Shown: piece after piece, positions 1-11,279 of the stretch
Layout: each line of letters opens with the position of its first letter
How positions within the stretch are numbered: the first letter of the stretch is position 1
DNA from: Cyanoderma ruficeps
Taxonomy: Eukaryota; Chordata; Aves; Passeriformes; Timaliidae
Assembly (NCBI GenBank): GCA_008694505.1
Contig: VZDJ01000216.1
Span: 3,482,645-3,546,644, forward strand
Direction: 5' to 3'
Length of the DNA: 64,000 bases
Notes under the pieces: generated by a model
Told to the model about the DNA's origin: nothing
What the model saw: the letters and a program-made list of their open reading frames with translations, nothing else
Database searches by the model: none
Program-made: the position numbers and the translations under genes

Positions 1-1439
1 GAGCACTGGAACCAATTTTTTAATCATTTTTTTTTCTTTACAATTACATTCCTATCAAGAAAGTCTTCATTAGACTTTCTGTCACGGGGCCACATCATGC
101 CAGGTAACTGTTACAAGTGCTTGGCTTCCACCCAAAGACTGAACACTATGAGTTTTCTGAGAAAGAAATACACGTGAAATATATTTAGCGCTGTATTTTC
201 TCATTAAAATGTTACTGCATTTTCATAATAAATACATATAACCTTTCCTCTCTCCAAACAAATTGTTTAGAAAAGACCAATAACATCTTCCCCTTTACAA
301 AATCTGCCTGGGTGTTTAAAGGCTACCTTTGAGAAATACATTAATGTCTGATCTAAGAAGCAGCACACAATAGATGGAGATTACTCAAGTAAGGAATAAT
401 AGATGGGAAGAGAAAAAATATGTTTGAGACTAATTGTTAAAAGAATGGGCTTTGCATGTTTAGTGAAGGAGAAAGGAAAAAAGTAACTGCTCCTTTTTTC
501 TTTCTTCAATGAGTTACAACCTGCCCTGGAATTTGAGGGATTTGTTTGGCTAATCCCATCCAAAATGAGATGCAGATTTGGATCAAAATTGTACAAAAAT
601 TCAGGCATTTTCTGCTCATGGTGAGGATCAGCTGAGAGAACTCACTCCTCATCACTCCCTTACACACACAGCAGGTTTGTTTTGATGCTGAGAATTTCTC
701 CAGAAAAGAGAAAAAAAAACAAGGCGGCACTAAAATAGATTAATTTGCAGAAAGATTCTGCTGTAGTCATGCAGAGAAAGGGAACCAAAACCCCAACGAG
801 GCTGAGCTGCAAAGCACAGACACACAAAATGCCAAAGACCGTGTTCCTTCACTGCTGCTTATGAGCTTTTCCTAATTAAAAACTTAATTGCGTTTAGGTG
901 AGCTGCATCCAAAAGGCAGGTCGCAAAATCCGTGGTGTGAGGAGCTCCCTGGGCATGAGCGGGGGCCTTGTGTGCCCAGCTGTGCCTCTCATTCTCCTCA
1001 CCCAGGTGATGAGGAGGAGGAAGGTTCCCCGCACAGCTGGGGAAGGGATGGGTCACGGGAACCATGACTGGCAGATCTTCTCCCTCCTTCCCGTTAGCGC
1101 CCATTTATCATCAGCCAGACCTCTGGCAGGGTGCAGGGATAATGCTCTCCTGAGTGGGAAGGCAAGGGGATAATTTTCATTGCTGATTTGTTCATCTCTA
1201 CCTGGCTGCTGTCCTTGGAGCAATAGCGGAGCCGAGCGGCGCTGCCGGGGTCGCCCTTCCTTGGGCAATTTATAAATGAAGGAGCTTCACCTCCCACCAG
1301 CCTCCCTGAGCCCACACTGCCCCACAGCCTGATGGAGTCTGTGCAAGGGATACTCCTTTTGCAGGGGCCAGGATCACACTCATTGCCTCCCCAGCAAGAG
1401 CACAATTTGGGGATGTGTGGGGAGGGGAGGACCATGAGG
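1..1439. other. Unique non-coding DNA, AT-rich then GC-rich
   Basis: No coding gene is visible; open frames here are short and resemble nothing known. The first 480 bases are AT-rich and free of recognisable repeats, with a perfect 9-bp hairpin near the start. From about 900 the sequence turns GC-rich. A G-rich stretch near 1408-1431 has three runs of four G but no fourth run of three, so it falls short of a canonical quadruplex motif. Confidence 0.5.
58..80. repeat. Perfect 9-bp inverted repeat, 5-nt loop
   Basis: AGAAAGTCT at 58-66 pairs perfectly with AGACTTTCT at 72-80 around the loop TCATT. It is too short to be a miRNA precursor and lacks a T-run for termination. It is recorded as a small palindrome with no assigned role. 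Confidence 0.5.
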
Positions 1440-1449
1440 ACCTGCAGTG

Positions 1450-1736
1450 ACTGCTGACACAAGGCTCCGACTTCAGAAGGCTGAAAATGACTCCTTCATT
1501 TTTGGGATGTGTCTCCCTTATATACTATTCTACACAGACCAAGTTGATTGGTGACCAGAAGACAAACTTCTTCAATTAACACATTGGTTAGACCAGAGGG
1601 ACATCAAAAAGAAGGCCCTTGTAGGAAAAGAATGTAAACATAGGTAGCTACAAAAACATGTCTCTTGTTTACAGAAAATGCCCTGGGAAAAGAATTTCAG
1701 AAAACCAAAACACCTCAGGCACGAACCAGGGCTACA
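1450..1736 (-). mobile_element. Solo LTR of an endogenous retrovirus (copy A)
   Basis: Read on the minus strand, this block has U3, a TATA box (TATATAAGG, near 1516-1524) and a decayed polyadenylation signal (AATGAA where its sister copy has AATAAA), the order expected of an LTR. A closely similar copy in the same orientation lies at 51578-51870, sharing blocks such as GAATTTCAGAAAACCAAAAC. The 10-mer ACCTGCAGTG occurs immediately before the block (1440-1449) and again immediately after it (1737-1746), a good candidate target-site duplication and the reason for these boundaries. No internal retroviral sequence lies beside it, so it is probably a solo LTR. The exact TG/CA ends are uncertain by a few bases and the ERV class is not established. 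Confidence 0.7.
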
Positions 1737-1746
1737 ACCTGCAGTG

Positions 1747-2400
1747 TCTTTGTGTCTTTGCAAGCACTGAAATCTAGACTTGTTTTGCTTACAGCCTTCA
1801 CAGCACATCTCTCAGCAGCAGGTGAATGCACAGGCACCTGAGCAGTGGGGAAGGTGTCCCTTTGGACAGCTCCTGCCACCACCAAACCTCCAGCTGGGAC
1901 CCTTTGCTGAAAGGCCAGAAGTCTTTGTTTCAAAACCTCCCCTCCCAGGATTATGACTTTAATCCAAGTGATTAGATGGGTCCAGCTGCTGATGAGTATT
2001 GTTGGATGAACAGGTCCTGGGGTGTGCTGTCTCCAGCTGGGCACTTCAGTCACCTCTGTGACAGTTAATGGTGGTAATTTATAGCTCCATAATCCACAGT
2101 CCCACGATGCCAATAACCTGAGGATACAAACCTCTGAATGTTCTGATAGGAATGCAGAATAACATCCTGCTTGCCTGGATCTTGTCTTTGCCAAGTACTC
2201 AGCATCTCAGGCAGGCCTGAAGTGGTTGTGGATTCCAGAGACCTCCCAGACTTCTGCATGTTTGAGTTGTTTTCATTTTATTTCTCCCATCCTTCTTAGT
2301 GCTAGTGACACTCATTTCATGCAGTGACACCCATTTCATGCAGCAGGGAGGTGTTTTTGTCAGATTCCCATCCTTGCTGTCACGTGCTCTACCCTTACCA
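1747..2400. other. Unique non-coding DNA
   Basis: No gene or interspersed repeat is recognised in this stretch apart from one short 19-bp tandem duplication at 2305-2342. Open frames on the minus strand are unremarkable. Confidence 0.5.
2305..2342. repeat. 19-bp tandem duplication
   Basis: Two adjacent copies of GTGACACTCATTTCATGCA differ by one base (T or C at position 8 of the unit). Confidence 0.75.
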
Positions 2401-2528
2401 GGGAAGTGGTGGAGTTGCCATCCCTAGACGTGGCACTTGGGGACATGGGGTAGTGGCGGCCTTGACCTTGGGTTAATGGTCAGACTTGATGATCTTACAG
2501 GTTTTTTCCTGACCTAAATTGTTCCATT
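2401..2528 (+). mobile_element. CR1 LINE fragment, 3' end
   Basis: This block follows the CR1 3' region: a 'gtggtggagttgcc' segment, 'gtggcacttggggacatggg', 'agacttgatgatcttacagg' and a decayed 'cctgacctaaattgttcc' tail. CR1 is the dominant avian LINE and its copies are usually 5'-truncated, as here. Relative to the usual order, about 20 bases seem to be missing after 'catccctagacg'. The copy is old and non-coding. Confidence 0.85.
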
Positions 2529-4554
2529 GTCATCTCTGGAGGGCCACACCCCAATGGCTCTTAGATCATTAGAGGATCTTGTTTGTTGGATTTAAACCGA
2601 TTCCTGGTGGTTGGACTGTGTCTGTGGTAAAATCTGGCAGGTTGCAGCCTCTGCCCAGGAAATTCCAGGCATCAGGATCTATTCCTTTCCAGAACTGACT
2701 CACAGAGGCTGTATGAGGACTATCCTCTCTGTCACCCTTGGCCAACACTATCAGGCTGTGATGAACACCACAGATTCAGATTTGTGTGTCTGACCTGCTG
2801 GGCGGTTGCTTTGTCTGTCTCTGAAGGGAGAGATTCTGCATTTCTCCTTGTGTTCCAACCTGTCTGAAGCTAACACAGGACAGAGAGGGGAAAATTCACC
2901 CCAAATTGCCAGTGTGCCCGATATCTCCTCAAAACAGCCCCTCCAGCTTTCACCTTTCACATGACTGCTGAGTCTGGTCCCACCAAGGGATGCTGATGCT
3001 AAAGCAGAGCCATTTAATTAGAAGTTGAGCCAAAGTTTTCAAAGGAGGAGAAGAAGAGGGTGTGGGATGTTGGTGCCAGAGTTATGGGATAATAAAGGAC
3101 TCTGCCAGCTGCCAGGGAGATGCACAGATCTCAGCAAGTTCATCATAGATCTCTTATTTGCATCAAAATGATTAAATACTTGACTGGAGAAGAAGGGCTC
3201 TGTGAATCTGCCATTCTTCTTGTCCCACTATAACCCCAGGAGCCTTAAATCCAATTCAGTGCATCTCTAGGGATGTTTTGCTTTCTTGTGAGTCTAAATT
3301 TTGCATCTCAGATCCCTCCTTGCCATAAAATATCTGTTTGCATTCAGTAACTGTTTACCCTGGCCCAACAATAACAACCCTATAAGCTGGACACGGATGT
3401 AGGAAAAGCTGATTTTGCCAGCGAGGATGGGACAGTGTTAATGCAGCAGTTTGAAGATCAGGCTCCCTAAAAAGCCCAGGCAATGGTGGTTTTTTTCCCA
3501 GTGCAGATGCAGTTTCCTCAGTGCTTTATTCTAAGCTGCCTGGATGGGCAAAGTCTCACCTCGCTGAGAGCAAAGGGGCTGCATTGCCAAAACCCAGACC
3601 CAGTGAAGAGGAACTTTTTATTGAAGGTGTCAGACATCAATCCCCTGAGGGCTTGTGCCCAGAACAACCCTAAAGGAGTCACCTCTGTGCACAGCACATA
3701 TTGTCACCCTCCTAGCATGTTCCAGTGAGGCTTTTTCTGGGGCAAAACTTGGGCTGCTGGCTTTGTGTTTAAAATGTTGGCTCCTGCCTGCTTCAGTGGG
3801 AATCCTGCCTCTGTGCTGCGATGTTTTGCTGGGTCTGGCAGCAGGTACTGGCAGAGACCTGCCCTGAGTGTCAGGAGCAGGTCCCTGAGCAGAGAACAGC
3901 AAGTCCTGGAAGTGGAGCGTGGAAGGAGAATTTGCAGACTGCTGTGGCTTTTACTCTTTGCAGTTCAGGAATATGGAGGAACATCTACAGCTGGACTCTT
4001 AAATAACCAGGTTAACTACCCTCTGCAAATAGAACAAACCTGCTGCCCTGATCCCTGCTGCTCTCATAGTGTTTTAATAGCTCCTGCAATAAAAAACAGT
4101 GGGTCCCAAAGGAGAGCTCTCCATTTATTCAGAAAGATGTTGCTAAATTCCCATACACAAGAGATTCCACTGCTGGAATAAGTGCCTCTTCCCTGGCAGT
4201 CCTTCTTCCTGCCAGCCAGGCAAAGGCAAGGCACAGAATTATCTGTGTAATCTGATTTGGAAGGTTAACTTCCCTGGATCATAAATAAGCAGGGATTTAT
4301 GACCATAAAGGTGCGTTACCTACGGCTTCAAGGGAAAAGCGCCACGCTCACACCTCCCTCCTCTCCCACTTCTAAAAAAGGGAGAGGAGGATGCTGAGAC
4401 CCAGAAATTACCATGGTGTAATGGAAGATCCTCAGATAGGCTTGGTTTAATTACACACTTCTATCATTTCCTGCGTGCTCCCCGTCCCATTAGGAAATTA
4501 CAGCAGTAACTCAGCTAATAGAATCTCACTGTGCAAACAGCCATGGGGCTGCAG
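2529..4554. other. Unique non-coding DNA
   Basis: No coding gene, RNA gene or interspersed repeat is recognised. Base composition is mixed, with AT-richer patches around 3000-3400. Nothing stands out except ordinary short palindromes. Confidence 0.5.
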
Positions 4555-4767
4555 GCTCCTGGATCCCAGCTCCTGGATCCATCTCCTGGATCCCTGCTCC
4601 TGGATCCCTGTTCCTGGATCCCAGCTCCTGGATCCCCGTTCCTGGATTCCAGCTCCTGCTCCCCTCTCCTGGATCCATCTCCTGGATCCCTGCTCCTGGA
4701 TCCCCGCTCCTGGATTCCAGCTCCTGCTCCCATCTCCTGCTTCCAGCTCCTGGGTCCCAGCTCCTGG
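4555..4767. repeat. 14-bp minisatellite (GCTCCTGGATCCCA), about 15 units
   Basis: The unit GCTCCTGGATCCCA and close variants run for about 210 bp; many units contain GGATCC. There is a higher-order layer: the variant run TGGATTCCAGCTCCTGCTCC begins at 4643 and again at 4711, so a 68-bp block was itself duplicated. The array is open in several frames on both strands because it is poor in TA-containing trinucleotides. Those frames are not genes. Confidence 0.95.
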
Positions 4768-6477
4768 TCTGGCATGTGTGCAGCAATGCCAGAGCACACA
4801 GCTGGTGGGGACTGGGGGCCCTTCCTGGCACAGAGAGGGGGTTTTCCTGCTCAGGGGAACATCCAGTTTCCCTGCAGGGAGAGGCGAGGCCCTTTTGCAC
4901 ATGCAAACAAGACTGGAGGGAGCCCTGTGGTCTGGGGTCTGCCCTGGGAAACACCCGGAGGCTGCAGAGTTCACGGGCAGGTGTGAGCTGGGCACAAGAA
5001 GGTTTGTTGCACAAGGACAGGAGATAAAGGGTATTAAAGGAAAATAAACTCACTCCCCAAAAAAGAGGAAAAAAAAAGAAATCTTTTTTGCATATTCCTT
5101 TCCTGCCGAAGGTACAAATGTGCCGGCTGGAGCACAGCCTCTGCTCCAGGGCCCATCGTGTGCGACACAATAGCACAGGAACTACAGAGGGAAGGACGGC
5201 GTTAAATCAGGCACCGAATCTCTTCAAACACCACGTTTTCTGTTCAGCCTTTCAGCACTTCACTCATCCTTGGCAGTGGAGCTGACCTGGTCATTTTTCC
5301 CTTTTTACTCCTCACCGCCACGTTCCGTGGCATTTTCATGAATTAACGCAGCGGTGTGGTTTTGTGCTTTACAGATGGGAAAGAAAAAAAAAACCAAAAA
5401 ACCCTGTCCCTATTTAAATAGAGACATGTGGCAGCTGACATTTCTTGAAAACACTTTGACTCATATTAAGCTTTGTAAGTCCTTTCATTATCTTTAAAGA
5501 CTCGTAAAAGGCAGGTCTGTGGCAGCAGGAGGAATGGAGGCAGGCAGCCTACCTGGGGGAGGTGGAGGGGCACGGATGTTTCTGGCTCCAGGCTCCATCC
5601 CCAGCCCTCTCCAGAGCTACTGCTGGGACACCCATCACCTCCTCTTGCCCCAAGCAAAGAGAAGCCTCGGTGAGCCCAGCAGCTGAAAAAAGTGACAAGT
5701 GCCACTGTCCCCTTTGTCTGAACTAAGGAGGGATCTGGGGAGGGAAGCACAGCCAGGGAGCGAGGGTGGAAGTGGAGGCAGTTTGCTGTGCAGAGGATTT
5801 CTGTTTTCCTGCTGGGTTTTAGAACGCTCTTCCCTCCACTCCAGGCTGCCCAGCTGCCCTCCCGAGCAGCACAGCCCGGCCTCTCTCTCACTGGGGCGGT
5901 GCCTGCGGGGCCAGCACCTTCCCTCGCTGGGTTCCTGCTTCCCAGCACCTTCCCTCGCTGGGCTCCTGCTTCCCAGCCCTACTGGGAGGTGCTGGGGGTG
6001 CTCTGCTCCCTGCTGCTGCCTCTCCAGACCTGTCCCTGGTCACAGCAGCTGGCACTGAGCCCCCTGGGTTTGACCCCAGTTTAATTCCTGAGCCCTGAGC
6101 AGCATCCCTGGACACACCAGGGATGGATCTGGCACTGTGCTGGACAACATCTACAGCTTCCCTAAACGGACTCCAAAAAGCCACAAACCAAATTATTTTG
6201 AGGCATGAATGAGGAGTATAAAACTGTTTTAAAGGTGGTGACAACCCCAGTGCCCAAGCAGAGGTCAGGGTGAAGGTTTGTGTCCCCAGCCCATCACACG
6301 GGCAGGGCTGAGGTGACAGAAGGAGAGGAACCACCCCTGCCCTGGAACAGCATCACAACAACCTCCTCTCTGAGGCTGAGCAGGGTGTGGGACACCAGCC
6401 TGAGCATGGGCAGCACTACCCAGGTCTCTCCACTGGTGCACTCCTGACTGCCAGCAATATTTTATTACGTTTGTTAA
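4768..6477. other. Unique non-coding DNA, GC-rich in the second half
   Basis: No gene is recognised. There is an A-rich run near 5385-5400. The 5520-6100 part is GC-rich and gives long meaningless open frames on both strands. A 31-bp duplication lies at 5910-5971. Confidence 0.5.
5910..5971. repeat. 31-bp tandem duplication
   Basis: Two adjacent copies of a unit containing CCAGCACCTTCCCTCGCTGG and TCCTGCTT differ at one or two sites. Confidence 0.85.
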
Positions 6478-6652
6478 GGCTGTCCAGAGAAGCTGTGGCT
6501 GCCCACTCCCTGAAAACGTTCAAGGCCAGATTGGATGTGGCCCTGAACAGCCTGGTCTGGTGGAAGGAGTCCCTGCTCATGGCAGGAGGATGGAACAAGA
6601 TGTTTAAGTCCTTTCCAACCCAAGCAATTCTGGGATCTCTGTGATTCTATTC
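6478..6652 (+). mobile_element. CR1 LINE fragment, 3' end
   Basis: Clear CR1 3' sequence: 'ctgtccagagaagctgtggc', 'tgcccactccctgaaaacgt', 'tcaaggccagattggatg', 'cagcctggtctggtggaagg', then the tail 'cctttccaacccaagcaatt' and 'tgtgattctatt'. It is 5'-truncated and non-coding. A short open frame running through it is a relic of the LINE's 3' untranslated sequence, not a gene. Confidence 0.95.
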
Positions 6653-9260
6653 CAAAATCCCAACACCTCCTGTCACGTGTCCCTTGTAGCTGCTCCCCGG
6701 GACAAGGCTGCACTGAACCCTTTGGCCCCAGAAAGGTGAAGTTCAAAGAGTGGGAGGTTAAATAAGAGGAGGACTCTTAGGAGCAAGAAACAAGCAAAGG
6801 GGAAGGGGCTGAGGGAAGCCCTGCCCAGATGGGCATCTCAGCTGATGGAAAGGCAGAAGTGGCAGTGCTGGGGTGTGGGTGGTGCCCCACTGCACCTTCT
6901 CAGGTAAAGGAGATATCACTGCTGGGCCACACACACCCACACTGCACTAACCGGACTACAAGGAAGGAAATCAGGCATTTTGCTCATCATTGTTTTCTAA
7001 AAATAATTTAAAACCCCCAAATTTCTATCTCCTTGTATTTTTTCTCCCTCCCTCCTTCTGTGCCAGACTCCAGCTGCTGCCGTGGGTGACCCTCCTGCCT
7101 GGCAGGGGACAGGGATCCATAACCTGTGGCCCTGAGGCCAAGGCTGGTGAGGGTTCAGGGGTGCCACCCCGGGGCTGTTGTGGTGGGAGCTGGGCTGGTG
7201 GCAGTGCCCAGGTCTCACCCCTTGGCTGAGAGCAGGCTGCAGGTAGGAGACTTCCCAAAGGAGCCAGTGTGGACCCCAGGAGTAACGAGACCCAGTGAGA
7301 CCCCAAAATGCTGCTCAAGAGTTTTCCCTGGCCTGGAGGGTCCTGCCAGGGGGGTGGTGGGTGCCAGGTGCTGCTCCAGCCCCATCTAAGCCCAGCAGCA
7401 GCCTGGCAGTTCTGCCTTTGCCCTTCCCCAGCACACAGCAGACCCACACAGCCATTTCAGGCCGGGGTTTGGTCCCAGGGAATGGCTGCAGACCCCCATG
7501 ACCCCACACCGCCTGCCCTGGAGGTGAAGGATGCTGCTCAGGGCAAGGAAAACCTTTCCATGGGGCTCTCCAAATCAAACCTCCCCACAACCACCCCCGC
7601 TGGCTTTGCTCTGGGATGGCAGCACCAGCTGCAATCCCTTTGTCAAGGGCTGACCTAGTTTATGGGCAGGATGTCTGAGGCGACCCCAGCCCCTCGCGTG
7701 CCCCGCGCGGTTCCGAGCGCACTGCTGGCATCAACGGCACAGAATGATGAAAGGACACAGATTCCAGCACGAGTTTTCCAAGGGGAACCAATTAAAAATA
7801 AAAGAATCAGCAAAAACTGTTCAAAGCCTTGTGAAAAATCACTGGGCAATGTCCTTTTAAGAAAGGACCGTCTCACCTTCCCCACGTGCTGGATCCTGGG
7901 GCAGCCTACCCAGCCTATTGAAGTGGGCATCAGAGGGATGTGGGCAATTAAAATTTACCTTGAACCAGGCTGCTGATAAACTGAGTGGCTGCCACAAGGG
8001 AAGGCAGCATGGCAGGGCTGGCTGGTGATGTCCATCCCTGCCCTGAGCACCGTGGAGCTTCTTTCCCCCTGGTTTGGCCCAGCAAGAAACACCTGAGGAA
8101 AAAGGCCTGAGCCTCAGCACCTCGTCCCTGCATTATGTACACGGGGCTTAGTGCAGGTCCAGGGCCAGCAAACAGGGTTTGATCCTGCCTGGGCATGGAT
8201 TTGGGGGTTCTGGTGCCCTTCTTCCAGCTCTGGTCGTGGCTCTGCAGCGTTGAACACACACACAGAGCATTGTGTAACTCCTGTAGAGAGCCACAGAGCA
8301 GTTCATGTCAGGTTCAAGCCGTGCAGGGTTTGTCCCAGTCAGAACATTTGTGCACAGCCCTGGCCCCTGCATTTGGGCAGAGGCTCCTCTGGGACCCTCA
8401 CTCTGTGCCCCCCACAGGACAGCTCAGAGCTGGGGTGGAGGGCCAGTCCCCTCCACAGCCTGGGAAACGTGAGCTGGGATTTACCTAAGCAAGGACAGGC
8501 ATTTTTCCATGGTTTCTGCAGGAACTGCCAGGGAGGGGCAGGCCAGCCTGCCCCCTGCACTGACAACACACCCAGAGCTCAGCAGGGACACTTGGACACA
8601 GCCACTGGGTTGTCCCCCAGTGCCACCTCCCAGGAGGGCCCATCGGGGCTGTGACATCACCCCCAGGGCCCCCTGGTACTGCAGTGAGCTGTGACCTGGC
8701 CTGTGTCACCTGCAGGGTCACCCTGAGCTCCCCTGCACCGCAGGGCGTCCTGAGAGCCAAGATTCACCCCCTCCCTGTGATCACCAACCCCTGTGATCGC
8801 TAAACTCACCACCAGGACATGCCTTGGGATTTGATTTTATGTGGCAAACCCCGTCTAATCCCCATCTGGCTCGGCCCGGGAGGCCGGGGTTTGAGGGATG
8901 GTTTTTAAATTGCTGCAGGTCCGTGCCCAGCCGGGCCCGGCCTGAGGAGACCAAAGCAAATATCTGCAGGAGAACGACAATTAAAACCTCTGCCAGCAGC
9001 AGTCCTTTCCTGAGAGCTCCTGGCTGCTTCTGGCTTTGCAGAGGGTGTAGGCACCTCCTGCCTGCCCTCCAGGGAAAGACCAGCCTCCAAAGCTCCCTGT
9101 GCCTGTGCCAGGCAACAGGCAGAAAAAAGGCCAGGGAAGAAAATTCGAGCTTGTCTTTTATGCCCTTCTAAGGCATTTGCCATGGGCAAAGGGCTTAAGA
9201 AATTATTTTATGCCACTTTAGTTAAAAATTGAAAGCATGACGACGATGATTATTGTTAGA
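6653..9260. other. GC-rich unique non-coding DNA
   Basis: No gene is recognised although many open frames of 60-170 codons exist; they overlap each other on both strands, have low-complexity composition and show no domain. Between about 7680 and 7880 there is a quieter, CpG-containing block that might be conserved. Nothing else is supported. Confidence 0.5.
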
Positions 9261-9338
9261 TGGGAAGCTGAAAGAGGGGCACTCAACTATCAATTATTAT
9301 TATTATTATTATGTGGAGCTGGAAGAGGGGCACCCAAC
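9261..9338. repeat. Degenerate direct duplication flanking an ATT microsatellite
   Basis: A (ATT)n run of about 20 bp at 9293-9312 sits between two related 26-bp segments, one containing GAAGCTGAAAGAGGGGCACT (from 9262) and one containing GGAGCTGGAAGAGGGGCACC (from 9315). The pattern suggests an old tandem duplication with the microsatellite growing at its junction. Confidence 0.7.
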
Positions 9339-10254
9339 CTGCAGTGACCCTGGGAACTGTCTGCACCATCCTGAGGGACAACCCTTCACTCATCCAGGCC
9401 TGGGAGCTCCTCGTGGAGCAGCACAAGGTTGGCTCAGGACCCACCTGCACTGGGCAGGGCTGGCAGCAAGATCCCTGTGGGCTCCTGGAGCTGAGCTGCT
9501 TCTCCCAGCTCTTGAGGGTCTGACTGCAGTGCCCGGGGGCTGTGGCTTGTCCTCACAGCCACCCGTGTGTCCTGTCCCCCCCAAAGTGTCACAGCAGCCA
9601 AAACCAGCGAGGGTGAGCCCAGCAACCACAGGGAAGGAGATTTACTGCCCTAAAGGGGAGCTATGACACCCCCTCATGCTGGAAAAGTTGGTGTCCAGCA
9701 GCTTCCAGGGCACAGATTTGTATCTCAACCTCAAGACCCCACCAAGGGCTGATGCAGGAGCCTGGTGGGCTGTGGGGTGAAGCCAGGCTGGGCCTGCCTG
9801 AGGCTCCAGCAGAACATAAATCCCCCCAAACCTTCCCCCTGCTCCACCACAAACACCTCCTGCAGCGGGGGAGCTGCCAAGCCTCAGGAGCAGGGTGAAG
9901 GTGCAGGGCTTGCAGCCTGTTGCTTCGAGGTGAACTCCAGAAGTCAAAGGCTCTCGCTGGAAATCTCAGTTTTTGGTTAGTTCAGCAAAGCTGACAGTTC
10001 CCGATGGTTCCTGCTCTTGGTTTCTGCCTTAGGGGGTGGGATTTGTTTTGAAATTTGGAGCAAAAATAGCACAACAGCTCTCAAGAAGGCACATGGTGAA
10101 GAAGAGGTCATTTTAAAAACGTGAAAATACTTCCAGGCATTTAAAACCAAATGTTTCTTGCCTGCTTGTGGCTCGGAGGAGCAACAGGCGGCTGCACGGG
10201 CACCCTGCACAGCCCGTGAGGGGCAGCCCAACTCCCCCCCGCCTCCCCTCCGCA
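9339..10254. other. GC-rich unique non-coding DNA
   Basis: No gene, RNA gene or transposon is recognised. Open frames are GC-driven and without domains. Confidence 0.5.
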
Positions 10255-10560
10255 AAATCACATCTGACAAACCTAAAGCAAGAGAAAATCAAGACGTGAC
10301 TATGAAGGACAATATCAGGCCAAGCCTGTTAAATTATCTCCCCCCTTTCTGTCATGTCTCATTTGCTGCTGAGCTGTCAGTTCCCACCCCCATCAGCCAG
10401 CTTCCACCACCCTCCCATTTCATTTCCCATCCTCGGGTTTCTCTCCGAGCCGAACCAGACGGGCTCTCCTTAAACGCCCAGAGAGTCACCCTGTCTCTTC
10501 TCTTTAAATGCCTTAAATGTCCCTCGCCCGGGGCGCCTCCAGAGAGTGATCCAGGTTGTT
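10255..10560. other. Candidate conserved non-coding block
   Basis: This stretch is repeat-free and more AT-rich than its flanks, yet keeps isolated CpGs ('gagccgaaccagacgggctc'). That texture is common in vertebrate conserved non-coding elements. No coding potential is seen. The call rests on composition only. Confidence 0.25.
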
Positions 10561-11279
10561 TCTCACACTTCCCAAGCTGCTGATGTGGCAGAGGGGAGAG
10601 AACGGCCTCCTTTGTCCTGCCCCAGCCCAAGGCTGCCCTGGCCATGCCCACGCTGCCCCCCAAGTGCTGATTGCAGCAGCAGCCCTCCAGATCCACCTCT
10701 GCCGCCCCTCCCAGGCTGAGGACACCAGCAATGCCACCCCACACCTCCCCAGGCATTAATCAAAGGGCGCAAAAAGCTTTTGATTTATGGCTTGTCTTGG
10801 CCTCCAGCAGGGAAGAGCAGCTGGGAGCTGGGACAGAGCCTGGAGGGGATGGATGCTGCTGTGCCAGCCACCTCTGCCTCACCTGAGCACCCCAGAGCCT
10901 GAGCCAGACCCCACATGGCTCCTTCCCTTTTCCTCTCCTCCCACAGCACAAGGGGAGACTCGGTGGCAGCTACAGAGGAGCAGGGAGGAGGGGAGGGAAG
11001 AAATGACACGAGGGAAAATCGCCCAAAGCCCCCTCCAGTCACACGAGAGCAGGGATGGCTCTTCCATCAGGGACCTCCACTGCTGGTCCCCAGCTGGAAA
11101 AACGAAATCAAACCTTGCCGAGCTCTGCTTTAATTTGCCCTGAGCAGGATCACAAGCCCACAACATCTGCACGTCCCCTACACCCTCCTGCCCCTCTCCC
11201 CGTGTCCCATCGGAGCCTCAAGGTCGGCATCTCACCAGACTCCTTCCCTACGTGCAGGGATAGGCAACTCTCAGCCAAG
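10561..11279. other. GC-rich unique non-coding DNA
   Basis: Nothing recognisable; overlapping open frames on both strands reflect base composition. Confidence 0.5.

Noticed and set aside
58..80. miRNA precursor
   Set aside because: Nine paired bases are too few for a pre-miRNA stem.
1408..1431. G-quadruplex
   Set aside because: Only three G runs of four with no fourth run of at least three within loop limits.
4475..5176. Long open frames on both strands over the 14-bp minisatellite
   Set aside because: Repetitive Gly/Ser/Pro/Leu/Trp strings produced by the array; opposite strands open together.
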